DNA from: Opitutaceae bacterium
Lineage (GTDB): Bacteria > Verrucomicrobiota > Verrucomicrobiia > Opitutales > Opitutaceae
Direction of reading: 5' to 3'
Assembly: GCA_016795565.1 (NCBI GenBank)
Contig: JAEUGW010000039.1
Span: 1 to 64,000 of the forward strand
Length of the DNA: 64,000 nt
Part shown: piece by piece, positions 50,426-58,627 of the stretch
Layout of the letters: the number at the start of each line of letters is the position of its first letter
Numbering within the stretch: the first letter of the stretch is position 1
Notes under the pieces: model-generated
Database searches by the model: none
What the model saw: the letters and a program-made list of their open reading frames with translations, nothing else
What the model was told of the DNA's origin: nothing
Program-made: the position numbers and the translations under genes

Positions 50426-50983
50426 TCAGGCGCGGCCGAGATAGGAACCGTCCGCCGTGCTGACCTTGATGAGTTCGCCGGCCTTGATGAAGAGCGGCAC
50501 CTGGACGACCAGGCCGGTCTCCATGGTGGCGGGCTTCTGGACGTTGCTGGCGGTGTCGCCCTTGATGCCCTCGGAGCTCTCGGCGACCTTGAGGGTCACG
50601 GACGAGGGGATGTCGATCGTGACCGGCACCTCGTTGATGAAGAGGACGTCGGCCTTGCCGTTCGGCACGAGATAGTTCTTGGCGTCGCCGATCATGGCGG
50701 CGCTGATCTCGAAGGTCTCGAAGCTCTCCGGATCCATGAACGAGTAGGTCTCGCGGTCGGCGTAGCTGAACTCGAGGGTGCGGCGATCCGTCTGGAGGAC
50801 GTCGACGTGGTCGGGTGAGTTGAAGCGCTGCTCCAGCGACTTGCCGTAGCGCAGGTTGCGCATCTTCACCTGCACGAAGGCGCGGAGGTTGCCCGGCGTG
50901 CGATGCTGGGTCTCCATGATGAGGTGCGGCTCGCCGTTGAAGGTGATGACTTGGCCTTTTTTCAGATCGTTGGCTGCGGGCAT
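50426..50983 (-). CDS. efp: Elongation factor P
   Basis: A 185-residue three-domain translation factor that relieves stalling at polyproline. It has the KOW-like N-domain with loop [23 protein letters not shown] and the C-terminal [22 protein letters not shown]. The loop tip, normally Lys or Arg that is post-translationally modified, is Asn32 here. The gene diverges from lpxC-fabZ. Confidence 0.96.
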   Translation of the reverse strand: MPAANDLKKGQVITFNGEPHLIMETQHRTPGNLRAFVQVKMRNLRYGKSLEQRFNSPDHVDVLQTDRRTLEFSYADRETYSFMDPESFETFEISAAMIGDAKNYLVPNGKADVLFINEVPVTIDIPSSVTLKVAESSEGIKGDTASNVQKPATMETGLVVQVPLFIKAGELIKVSTADGSYLGRA

Positions 50984-51152
50984 GACAGGGTCGGGTCGGA
51001 GTTATTGGTTACGTAAGGGGATAGGAATACCCAGCGGTTTTCGGCGGTGTCAACACCGCCCTCGGATTTCTTCTGGGGCGGTCCGGGCGGTCGCCGCCGC
51101 ATCTCCAAGCTTGTCATTTCCAAGAGGTTTCCGACACTGCCGCGACATACCA
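50984..51152. promoter_or_regulatory. Divergent region between efp and lpxC-fabZ
   Basis: 169 bp that should contain both promoters. A perfect 7 bp hairpin GGCGGTG/CACCGCC with loop TCAA lies at 51043-51060, in the leader of lpxC-fabZ. No further motif is clear. Confidence 0.4.
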
Positions 51153-52484
51153 ATGAAGCAGCGCACCCTCCTGCGCGAGGTCTCCATCAAGGGCAACGCC
51201 CTGCACACCGGAGACTCCGTGCACATGACTTTCAAGCCCGCGCCCGCGAACCACGGCATCGTGTTCCGGCGCGTGGACCTGCACGGCCACCCGGAACTGA
51301 AACCGCGCGTGGATCTCGTCACCGACCTCGTGCGCGCCACCACCATCCAGTCGGGTCACGCCAAGATCCACACGATCGAGCACGTGCTCAGCGCCCTCAG
51401 CGGCTGCGGCGTGGACAATCTCGTCATCGAGATGGACGCCAGCGAGCCGCCCATCCTCGACGGCTCGGCCCGCGAGTTCGTGAAACTCATCCAGCAGGGC
51501 GAGCCGGTGGAACAGGACGCCGAGCGCGAGTATTTCACCCTGACCGAGACGGTCTCCGTTTCCCGCGGCAACTCCTCCATCATCGCGCTGCCGTATGACG
51601 GCCTGAAGATCACCTGCACCAGCGCCGACGACCGCGGCATCCACACCCAGCACCTCTCGCTGGTCGTGGACCCCGAGGTCTATGTCACCCAGATCGCGGC
51701 CGCGCGCACCTTCACCATCTACGAGGACATCGAGGAACTGCTGAAACTCGGCAAGATCAAGGGCGGCTCGCTCGACAGCGCCATCGTCATCAAGGGCGAC
51801 AAGATCATCTCGAAGGAGCCCCTGCGCTTCAACGACGAGTTCGTGCGGCACAAGATCCTCGACATCGTCGGCGACATCACGCTGCTCGGCCTGCCCCTCA
51901 AGGCGCATATCGTCGCCACGCGGCCCGGCCACGCGCTCAACGCCGAGCTGACCAAGATTCTCCGGGAGAAATACACGGCCTGGCAGCAGGGCGGCAAGAA
52001 GGCCGTCAAGCCCGCCACGCCCAAGGCCGACATCGCCACCGAGACCACGCTCGATATCCGCCGCGTGCTCGACACGCTGCCGCACCGGTATCCCTTCGTC
52101 ATGCTGGACCGCGTGGTTGAGCTGACCGAGGACACCCTCACGGCGATCAAGAACATCACGTTCAACGAGCCCTTTTTCCAAGGCCACTATCCCGGCAACC
52201 CCGTCATGCCCGGCGTGCTGCAGGTGGAGGCCATGGCCCAGGCGGCCGGCGTCCTCATGATCCGCAAGACCACCATGGAGGGGAAGACCGCCCTCTTCAT
52301 GAGCTGCGACAAGGTGAAGTGGCGCAAGCCCGTCCGCCCCGGCGACCAGTTGCTCATCAAGGTCAAGCTCACCAAGGTGCGCGGCCCCATCGCCTGCGCC
52401 GAGGGCGAGTGCAGCGTCGGCGGCCAGGTCGTCTGCTCGGGTGACCTCATGTTCATGACGGTGGAAAGCAGCGCGTTGGACTGA
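51153..52484 (+). CDS. Bifunctional LpxC deacetylase / FabZ dehydratase
   Basis: A 443-residue fusion. The N-terminal 290 or so residues are LpxC, UDP-3-O-acyl-GlcNAc deacetylase, the committed step of lipid A synthesis. Zinc ligands are in [10 protein letters not shown] and [10 protein letters not shown]. From about 300 the chain is FabZ, 3-hydroxyacyl-ACP dehydratase ([11 protein letters not shown], then [20 protein letters not shown] with catalytic His and Glu). This fusion is known from several phyla including Bacteroidota and relatives. lpxA follows after 4 bp. Confidence 0.96.
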   Translation: MKQRTLLREVSIKGNALHTGDSVHMTFKPAPANHGIVFRRVDLHGHPELKPRVDLVTDLVRATTIQSGHAKIHTIEHVLSALSGCGVDNLVIEMDASEPPILDGSAREFVKLIQQGEPVEQDAEREYFTLTETVSVSRGNSSIIALPYDGLKITCTSADDRGIHTQHLSLVVDPEVYVTQIAAARTFTIYEDIEELLKLGKIKGGSLDSAIVIKGDKIISKEPLRFNDEFVRHKILDIVGDITLLGLPLKAHIVATRPGHALNAELTKILREKYTAWQQGGKKAVKPATPKADIATETTLDIRRVLDTLPHRYPFVMLDRVVELTEDTLTAIKNITFNEPFFQGHYPGNPVMPGVLQVEAMAQAAGVLMIRKTTMEGKTALFMSCDKVKWRKPVRPGDQLLIKVKLTKVRGPIACAEGECSVGGQVVCSGDLMFMTVESSALD

Positions 52485-52488
52485 CGCC

Positions 52489-53274
52489 ATGGCCAAGCAG
52501 ATCCACTCCACCGCCATCGTTGAATCCGGTGCGGAACTGGGCTACGATGTCGTCATCGGCGCCTACGCCTACGTCGGGGCCTCCGTGGTCATCGGGGCCG
52601 GCACCGTGCTGCACCACCATGCCAGCGTCGAAGGCCGGACCACCGTGGGCGCGGCGTGCGAGATATTTCCCTTCACCTGCATCGGCACGAAGACCCAGGA
52701 TCTGAAATACCGGGGCGGCTCGCCCGGGGTGCGGATTGGCGACCGGAACGTCCTGCGCGAATACGTCAGCATCCATGCCGCCACCAACGACGGCGAGTTC
52801 ACGGTCCTCGGGCACGACAACACGATCCTCGCCTACAGCCATATCGCGCACGACTGCCAGTTGGGCAGCCACATCATCGCGAGCAATTCGGTGGGCCTGG
52901 CCGGGCACGTGGTCGTCGAGGACCATGTCGGGCTCGGGGCCAAGTGCGGCGTGCACCAGTTCTGCCGCGTCGGCGCCTATGCCATGGTCGGCGCCATGTC
53001 GAAGATCGTGCAGGACGTGCCCCCCTTTGTCATCGCCGACGGCAATCCCGCCATCGCGCGCTCGATCAACAAGGTCGGGCTCGAGCGCAACGGCTTCTCC
53101 CCGGAGCGGCTGGAGGCGGTCAAGCAGGCCTTCCGCGTCTTTTATCGCGCGGGACACAACCGCACGCAGGCCTTCGCGCAGATGCGCGCCCATGCCCTCG
53201 GCGCGACGCCTGACTTCCAGCATTTCCTGGCCTTCGTCGAGCGCAGCGAGCGAGGCGTCGTGGCGGGAAGGTAG
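52489..53274 (+). CDS. lpxA: UDP-N-acetylglucosamine acyltransferase
   Basis: A 261-residue left-handed beta-helix acyltransferase, built from hexapeptide repeats (VVIGAYAYVGASVVIGAG...). The catalytic His is in YSHIAHDCQLG, and a C-terminal helical domain starts near GLERNGFSPER. It transfers a 3-hydroxyacyl chain to UDP-GlcNAc, the first step of lipid A synthesis. It is in an operon with lpxC-fabZ, so three consecutive lipid A/acyl functions are together. Confidence 0.96.
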   Translation: MAKQIHSTAIVESGAELGYDVVIGAYAYVGASVVIGAGTVLHHHASVEGRTTVGAACEIFPFTCIGTKTQDLKYRGGSPGVRIGDRNVLREYVSIHAATNDGEFTVLGHDNTILAYSHIAHDCQLGSHIIASNSVGLAGHVVVEDHVGLGAKCGVHQFCRVGAYAMVGAMSKIVQDVPPFVIADGNPAIARSINKVGLERNGFSPERLEAVKQAFRVFYRAGHNRTQAFAQMRAHALGATPDFQHFLAFVERSERGVVAGR

Positions 53275-53302
53275 AAAGGCGCGCGCTCTGCGCCTGCATT
53301 TT

Positions 53303-53354
53303 TGGAGGGTCGGTCTCCCGACCGACCGCAGCCGGTCAGGAGACCGGCCCTCCA
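53303..53354. repeat. Paired-hairpin element after lpxA
   Basis: The outer stem TGGAG (53303-53307)/CTCCA (53350-53354) encloses two hairpins. The first has a perfect 8 bp stem 53308-53315/53320-53327 with loop TCCC. The second has a perfect 7 bp stem 53331-53337/53342-53348 with loop AGGA. TCTCC around loop 1 complements GGAGA around loop 2. Confidence 0.85.
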
Positions 53355-53368
53355 GCGATCAACGCCCA

Positions 53369-53677
53369 CTATTCCTTCGGCGCCTCGCCCAGCTGGCGCA
53401 GCAGCTCGTGGCTGTAGAGCCCGGTGCGGTGGCCGTCGCTGAATTCAAACCGGGTCGCGTAGTTGCCGATGCGCTCCCAGCCCGTCACCTCGACGCCCAC
53501 GTAATTCCTCGGCGCCTCGCCACCGTATTGGTGGCCGAAGATGTCGCGCTCGCCACGCACTTCCGCGCTCGGCGAGGCCGCACGCAATGTGGCGAAGGAA
53601 ATGAAGCTCTCCGTGCCATCCGCCCAGCGGAGGGCGACCTCCGTGCCGATCAACTGGATGTCGGTGGGTGCGACCAT
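53369..53677 (-). CDS. DUF971 domain protein
   Basis: A 102-residue GBBH-like N-terminal domain protein (IQLIGTEVALRWADGTESFISF, GWERIGNYATRFEFSDGHRTGLYSHELL). In eukaryotes this fold is the N-terminal zinc domain of gamma-butyrobetaine hydroxylase. Free-standing bacterial forms are often linked to Fe-S or Mrp/ApbC metabolism. The metal-ligand cysteines seen in some relatives are absent. Function unknown. Confidence 0.9.
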   Translation of the reverse strand: MVAPTDIQLIGTEVALRWADGTESFISFATLRAASPSAEVRGERDIFGHQYGGEAPRNYVGVEVTGWERIGNYATRFEFSDGHRTGLYSHELLRQLGEAPKE

Positions 53678-53776
53678 GGGTATGAGCTATTAGCAAGTTG
53701 CCGCTGAAGTGAAGCCCCGAAAATAGCTGCACGCGCGGGTTTACTCACGGGGGGAGGTGGATAGCCTGGTTGTGTC

Positions 53777-55063
53777 ATGAACCAGCCTCCGCAGGGTCTG
53801 CCGCACATTGTCGTCCTGGGCGCCGGCTTCGGCGGGCTCATGTTTGCCAAGGATTTTCCCTCGCACCTCGCGAAGGTAACCGTGGTGGACCGGCAGAACC
53901 ACCACGTCTTCCAGCCACTGCTTTACCAGGTGGCGACCGCCGGCCTCGCCGCGCCCGACATCGCGCAGCCGATCCGCTCCATCCTGCGGGATAAGCCCAA
54001 CCTGACTGTCCTCATGGCCGGCGTGCGCCGCATCGACCTCGCGGCCCGACGCATCGAGCTGGACCACGGTTCGCTCGACTTCGACTACCTCGTCATCGCG
54101 CTCGGCGGTCAGACGAGTTATTTCGGCCATGACGAATGGGAGTGGTTTGCGCCGGGGCTCAAGACCCTCGACGACGCCGTGCGGCTGCGTCGCAACATGC
54201 TGCTGGCCTACGAGCGTGCCGAGATGGAAACCGACCCGAAGAAGCGCGAGGAACTGATGACCAGCGTCGTGGTGGGGGGCGGGCCGACCGGCGTGGAACT
54301 GGCCGGCTCGTTTGCGGAACTGGCCCGCACGGTGCTCTACCGGGACTTCGACCATATTGATCCGCGGCAGGCGCGCATTCTCCTCGTCGAGGGCGCCCCG
54401 CGTGTGCTCGGCACCTTTCCGGCGGACTTGTCCGAGAGCGCGCTGAGGCAGTTGCGGAAGCTCGGCGTCGAGGTGCGCCTGAACACCAAGGTCACCGCCA
54501 TCCGCGAGCACGAGGTGGAACTCGACGGCGTGCCGCTGCGCGCGGGCAACATCGTCTGGGCCGCCGGCGTCGGCGCGAGCTCCGTGACGCGTTCGCTCGG
54601 CGTCGACACCGATCGCGCCGGCCGCATCAAGGTGCGTCCGGATCTCAGTGTGCCGGGCCACCCGAAGGTTTTCGCGGTCGGCGACCTGGCGATACTGACC
54701 GATGCAAAGGGGCAGGTGGTGCCGGGCGTCGCGCAAGGGGCGATGCAGGGCGGCGCGTTTGTCGCGAAGCTCATTGCGCACGATCTGCGGGTCGGGGCGC
54801 GCCGACCGGAGGATCGCCCGGCCTTCGCCTATTGGGACAAGGGCAACATGGCCACGATCGGCCGCTCCAAGGCCATCGCGCAGATCGGCCGGTTGCACTT
54901 CAGCGGCTTGGCGGCGTGGGTGATGTGGCTCGCGTTGCACATCGTCTTCCTCGTGGGATTGCGCAACCGCGTCTCCGTGTTCGTGAACTGGATCCACTCC
55001 TATTTCACCTACAAGCGCGGCGCGCGGATCATCATGAACGCGGAGACTATTTCGCGAAAGTGA
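53777..55063 (+). CDS. Type II NADH:quinone dehydrogenase (NDH-2)
   Basis: 428 residues with two Rossmann sites: VVLGAGFGGLMFAKD for FAD and VVGGGPTGVELAGSF for NADH. PLLYQVATAGL and the late VPGVAQGAMQGG are NDH-2 signatures. The C-terminal hydrophobic segment AWVMWLALHIVFLVGL anchors it to the membrane. It oxidises NADH and reduces quinone without proton pumping, feeding the same quinone pool as Mqo. Confidence 0.93.
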   Translation: MNQPPQGLPHIVVLGAGFGGLMFAKDFPSHLAKVTVVDRQNHHVFQPLLYQVATAGLAAPDIAQPIRSILRDKPNLTVLMAGVRRIDLAARRIELDHGSLDFDYLVIALGGQTSYFGHDEWEWFAPGLKTLDDAVRLRRNMLLAYERAEMETDPKKREELMTSVVVGGGPTGVELAGSFAELARTVLYRDFDHIDPRQARILLVEGAPRVLGTFPADLSESALRQLRKLGVEVRLNTKVTAIREHEVELDGVPLRAGNIVWAAGVGASSVTRSLGVDTDRAGRIKVRPDLSVPGHPKVFAVGDLAILTDAKGQVVPGVAQGAMQGGAFVAKLIAHDLRVGARRPEDRPAFAYWDKGNMATIGRSKAIAQIGRLHFSGLAAWVMWLALHIVFLVGLRNRVSVFVNWIHSYFTYKRGARIIMNAETISRK

Positions 55064-55115
55064 TGACGCGGCGCAGGAGTCTTTTCCTGCGCCGGCGGGA
55101 CGGGTCGGCGATTAA

Positions 55116-56417
55116 CTACCACGCCTCCGGTTCCACCGCCGGGGGCTTCGGCACCGGCTTCTTGAGCCGGCCCTCGTAGCTGCGGTCGATCTCCTCGATC
55201 TCCGGTTCGGGGATCCGGGTGAAGGCGATGCGCATCGGCGCATCCTTCGTGGCTCCGTGCGCGCCACCGAGATAGACGCTGTTTTTGCCCAGCACCTTGT
55301 TCAGGTGGTCCACCGCCTGGAAGAGCTTGCCGCGGGTTTTCTCGGTCTTCTCCTCGAACAGGTCGGGCGTGTGCAGCTTCGTGGCGATCAGGCCGGTCAG
55401 GTGCACGCCGATGCGCAGCGGCTTGCGGCGGGAGAATTTTGCCGGCCGCCGCTGCCACAGGTCGTTCAGGGCGTGCGTGAGCCGCAGCGTGTCCTGGGTC
55501 TCGGTCAGCTGTATCTCGTCGGCCCAGTGCGTGTCGTCGGCGTAGTCCACCGCGGCGCTCAGCGCACCGGCGTAGAGTCCGGCGTGGCGCAATCGCATCG
55601 CCGCCTTTTGCAGCAGCCGGTGGAGTGAGGCAAGGGCGACGGCGTGGTTGCGCTTCGCCGGCGGCAGCACGGCGCCGTGGCCGATGGTCTGGCCTTCCTG
55701 CTGCTCGAAGTAGGGGAGGTCCTCGCCATGCAGCAGGCGCCAGATCTGCTCGCCTCGCACGCCACCCCAGACGCCGCGGAATTCATGGGCGTTGGCGGCA
55801 TAGAGCTGCGCCATGGTCCTGATGCCGTGCTCCTCGAGGCGGCGCTGGATGTTGGGGCCGATGCCGGCGATGTCGCCCGGCGCAAGGTGCAGGAGTTTGC
55901 CGGGGATGTCGGCGTCCTCGAGAATCACGAGCCCGTCGGGCTTCTGCATGTCGGAGGCCACCTTCGCCAGCAGCCAGGTGGGCGCGATGCCGATCGAGCT
56001 GCGGAGCAGGGGCCCGACTTCACGGGTGATGTCGGCCTTGATCTGCTTGGCGAGCTTCTCAGCTTGGGCGCGGTTGAGGAAGCCGTGCAGCTTGGCGGTC
56101 ATCTCGTCGATCGACTGCATCTTGTTCTCCGCCACGTGCGGGGTGATCACGGCGGCGAGCCGGCGGTGATAATTGATGTAAACCTCGGGGCGCGCCTCGA
56201 CGATGATGAGGCCGGGGCACATGAGCCGCGCCTCCGCCACGCGGGCGTTGCGTTTGAGGCCGGCGGCCTTGGCCTCGATGCTGACGGCGACGCAGCCGGT
56301 CGTCTCCGCCATCACCGGCACGATGCCGACCGGCTTGCCGCGCAACTCGGGCCGCTCCTGCTGCTCCACCGAGGCGAAGAAGGAGTTGAAGTCGATCGTG
56401 AGGTAACGCAGGGGCAC
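55116..56417 (-). CDS. Y-family DNA polymerase (DinB/UmuC type)
   Basis: 433 residues. The palm has LTIDFNSFFASVEQQ (first Asp pair position and steric-gate Phe region) and MQSIDEMTAKL (catalytic Asp-Glu). The thumb HhH segment PGDIAGIGPNIQRRL follows, then a little-finger domain. It is a translesion polymerase. The start is taken as GTG at 56417, placing LRYLTIDF near the N-terminus; the frame is open further upstream to 56549. No recA or imuA partner is adjacent. It diverges from nadA. Confidence 0.88.
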   Translation of the reverse strand: MPLRYLTIDFNSFFASVEQQERPELRGKPVGIVPVMAETTGCVAVSIEAKAAGLKRNARVAEARLMCPGLIIVEARPEVYINYHRRLAAVITPHVAENKMQSIDEMTAKLHGFLNRAQAEKLAKQIKADITREVGPLLRSSIGIAPTWLLAKVASDMQKPDGLVILEDADIPGKLLHLAPGDIAGIGPNIQRRLEEHGIRTMAQLYAANAHEFRGVWGGVRGEQIWRLLHGEDLPYFEQQEGQTIGHGAVLPPAKRNHAVALASLHRLLQKAAMRLRHAGLYAGALSAAVDYADDTHWADEIQLTETQDTLRLTHALNDLWQRRPAKFSRRKPLRIGVHLTGLIATKLHTPDLFEEKTEKTRGKLFQAVDHLNKVLGKNSVYLGGAHGATKDAPMRIAFTRIPEPEIEEIDRSYEGRLKKPVPKPPAVEPEAW

Positions 56418-56494
56418 CCCGCCAACGTTGCCGGGTTGCCGCCGGGGGCAAGCGCTTGTCGGCCGATTGTGGCCACATTCCGTGAACTGACTGA

Positions 56495-56517
56495 CTATCA
56501 AGTGATGACGCTGATAG
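56495..56517. promoter_or_regulatory. Possible operator upstream of nadA
   Basis: CTATCA (56495-56500) and TGATAG (56512-56517) form an inverted repeat with an 11-base spacer, 31 bases before the nadA ATG. Short arms make this only suggestive. Confidence 0.25.
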
Positions 56518-56548
56518 CATTTGCGCAAACGACGAACGTCGCCAATCA

Positions 56549-57619
56549 ATGTCCTTTCCCGTGACTACTTTGGAACCAGGCACCTTCACTCCCGCCGAAC
56601 TCGAGGGCGAAACCGACCGGCTGTTCCGCGCGCTTATGTCCGTGGACTGCGAACCGGGACGCCGCTGGGATTACGCGGCCTGCCGCCGCATCGCGCCGCT
56701 CACGCTCGAGATCAACCGCCTCAAGCGCGAGCAGAACGCCGTCATCCTCGCGCACTCCTACGTCGAGCCCGAGATCATCTATGGCGTCGGCGACTTCAAG
56801 GGCGATTCCTACTTTCTCAGCCTGAAGGCCCGCGAGTCCAAGGCCGACAAGATCGTCTTCGCCGGCGTTGTCTTCATGGCCGAGACCGCAAAGATACTTT
56901 CGCCGCACGCGACGGTCGTCGTGCCGGACCGCGGCTCCGGTTGCTCGCTGGCCGATTCGATTACCGGGGCCGATGTGCGCCGGCTGAAGGGCCTGTATCC
57001 GGACGCCGCGGTCGTCTGCTACATCAACAGCACCGCGGAGGTGAAGGCCGAGTCCGATGTCTGCGTCACTTCGGGCAATGTTTACGACATTATCGCGCAG
57101 TTGCCGCAGTCGCGCATCCTGTTCGTGCCGGACCGGCTGATGGCCGACAACGTCCGCGCCGAACTGAAGCGCCGCGGGGTGGGGAAGGAGATCATCGCCT
57201 CCGACGGCACCTGCATCGTGCACGACCGTTTCACCGCCGCCGACGTGGCCGCGGCGCGCGCCAAGTTTCCCGGCCTCAGGGTCGTGGCGCATCCCGAGTG
57301 CACCGCCGAGGTCGCCGCCGTCGCCGATTATGTCGGCAGCACCGGCGGGATGATGAAATACGTGAAGAACACGCCCGCGCCGTATTTCCTCATGCTCACC
57401 GAGTGCGGCCTCGTCGGCCGCCTGCAGGTCGAGGACCCTGAGAAGCGCTTCATCGGCGGCTGCCGCCTCTGCCCCTACATGAAGCTCAACTCCCTGGAAA
57501 AGGTGCGTCAGGCGCTTGCCACCCCGCGACCCGACCAGATTGTCACGCTCGACGATGATCTCCGCCGCCGCGCCGCCCATGCCATTGAGCGCATGTTCGA
57601 GCTCACGCCCAAACCCTGA
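56549..57619 (+). CDS. nadA: Quinolinate synthase
   Basis: A 356-residue [4Fe-4S] enzyme that condenses iminoaspartate with DHAP to give quinolinate. The three cluster cysteines are in GSGCSLADS, LTECGLVGRL and IGGCRLCPYMK. AILAHSYV-like ILAHSYVEPE and GVVFMAETAK are typical. It is the first gene of a nadA-nadC-nadB array for de novo NAD synthesis. Confidence 0.97.
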   Translation: MSFPVTTLEPGTFTPAELEGETDRLFRALMSVDCEPGRRWDYAACRRIAPLTLEINRLKREQNAVILAHSYVEPEIIYGVGDFKGDSYFLSLKARESKADKIVFAGVVFMAETAKILSPHATVVVPDRGSGCSLADSITGADVRRLKGLYPDAAVVCYINSTAEVKAESDVCVTSGNVYDIIAQLPQSRILFVPDRLMADNVRAELKRRGVGKEIIASDGTCIVHDRFTAADVAAARAKFPGLRVVAHPECTAEVAAVADYVGSTGGMMKYVKNTPAPYFLMLTECGLVGRLQVEDPEKRFIGGCRLCPYMKLNSLEKVRQALATPRPDQIVTLDDDLRRRAAHAIERMFELTPKP

Positions 57620-57635
57620 CACCCTCAGATCGTTA

Positions 57636-57652
57636 GTAGTCTAATAGACTAC
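57636..57652. promoter_or_regulatory. Perfect palindrome upstream of nadC
   Basis: GTAGTCTA-A-TAGACTAC is a perfect 8 bp inverted repeat centred on one base, in the 42 bp gap between nadA and nadC. It lies 10 bases before the nadC ATG. It could be a regulator site or an mRNA structure. Confidence 0.45.
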
Positions 57653-57661
57653 CAATATCCC

Positions 57662-58510
57662 ATGCCCATCGACGTCCGCACCGCCCATCTCATCGACCTT
57701 GCCCTTGAAGAGGACGCCGGCCTCGGCGACGTCACCAGCCGCGCCATTTTCCCGGCGAAGCACCACAGCCGCGCCGTCATCGGCGCCAAGCAGGATATCG
57801 TCCTTTGTGGCCTTGAAGTCGCCGCCGCCGTGTTTGCGCGGGTTGAGCCGACATTGAAGGTGAAGTTGCTCGCCGCCGACGGCGACCGCGTGAAAAAGGA
57901 CGCCGCCGTCCTGCGCGTCGAGGGTCCGACCATCGCGTTGCTCACCGCCGAGCGCACCGCGCTCAATTTCCTGCAACGCCTCAGTGGCATTGCCACCCAG
58001 GCGCGCCGTTATGCCGATGCCGTGCGCGGCACGGGTGTGCGCATCGTGGACACCCGCAAGACCACGCCCGCTTACCGCGCTCTCGAGAAATACGCCGTGC
58101 GCTGCGGTGGATGCTTCAACCACCGCTCGTCGCTGGGCGAGCACGTGCTCATCAAGGACAACCACATCGCCGCCGCCGGCTCGCTGAGGAAGGCCGTGCG
58201 GCTCTGCCAGGCGGCCGCTCCCCATGGCTCAAAGATCGAGGTCGAGGCCGGCTCGCTCGCGGAGGTGCGCGAGGCGGTCCGCGCCGGCGCGGGCATCATC
58301 CTGCTCGACAACATGACGCCCGCCGGGGTCCGCGCCGCCGTGCAGGCCATCGCCGGCCGGGCGGTTGTCGAGGTGTCGGGCGGCGTGAAGTTCGGCACGC
58401 TGCGCGACTACGCGATGCCCGGCGTGGACGTCATCAGCATCGGCGCGCTCACGCACTCGGCCGTCGCGGTTGACCTGAGTTTGGAGGTTTCTCCGGTGGG
58501 CAAACGTTAA
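57662..58510 (+). CDS. nadC: Nicotinate-nucleotide pyrophosphorylase (carboxylating)
   Basis: A 282-residue quinolinate phosphoribosyltransferase. Motifs are LEEDAGLGDVTSRAIF, TALNFLQRLSGIAT, VDTRKTTPAYRALEKYAVRC, LIKDNHI and the end VEVSGGVKFGTLRDYA. It converts quinolinate plus PRPP to nicotinate mononucleotide. Confidence 0.97.
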   Translation: MPIDVRTAHLIDLALEEDAGLGDVTSRAIFPAKHHSRAVIGAKQDIVLCGLEVAAAVFARVEPTLKVKLLAADGDRVKKDAAVLRVEGPTIALLTAERTALNFLQRLSGIATQARRYADAVRGTGVRIVDTRKTTPAYRALEKYAVRCGGCFNHRSSLGEHVLIKDNHIAAAGSLRKAVRLCQAAAPHGSKIEVEAGSLAEVREAVRAGAGIILLDNMTPAGVRAAVQAIAGRAVVEVSGGVKFGTLRDYAMPGVDVISIGALTHSAVAVDLSLEVSPVGKR

Positions 58511-58533
58511 TTCCTATGCGGCATTCACAGCCT

Positions 58534-58615
58534 GTCATTCTGAGCGCAGCAAAGAATCCAGCACGGTGTTCGCTGGCGTTCATGCCGATGGATCCTTCGC
58601 TACGCTCAGGATGAC
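58534..58615. repeat. 82 bp GTCATTCTGAG...CAGGATGAC repeat
   Basis: Same length as the element at 33559-33640, with matching ends (GTCATTCTGAGCGCAGC at the left, CAGGATGAC at the right), the GAATCCAGCA word and the GGATCCTTC word. The middle is more divergent. It fills the gap between nadC and nadB and ends 12 bases before the nadB ATG. Confidence 0.85.
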
Positions 58616-58627
58616 GCTTTTTATGAT

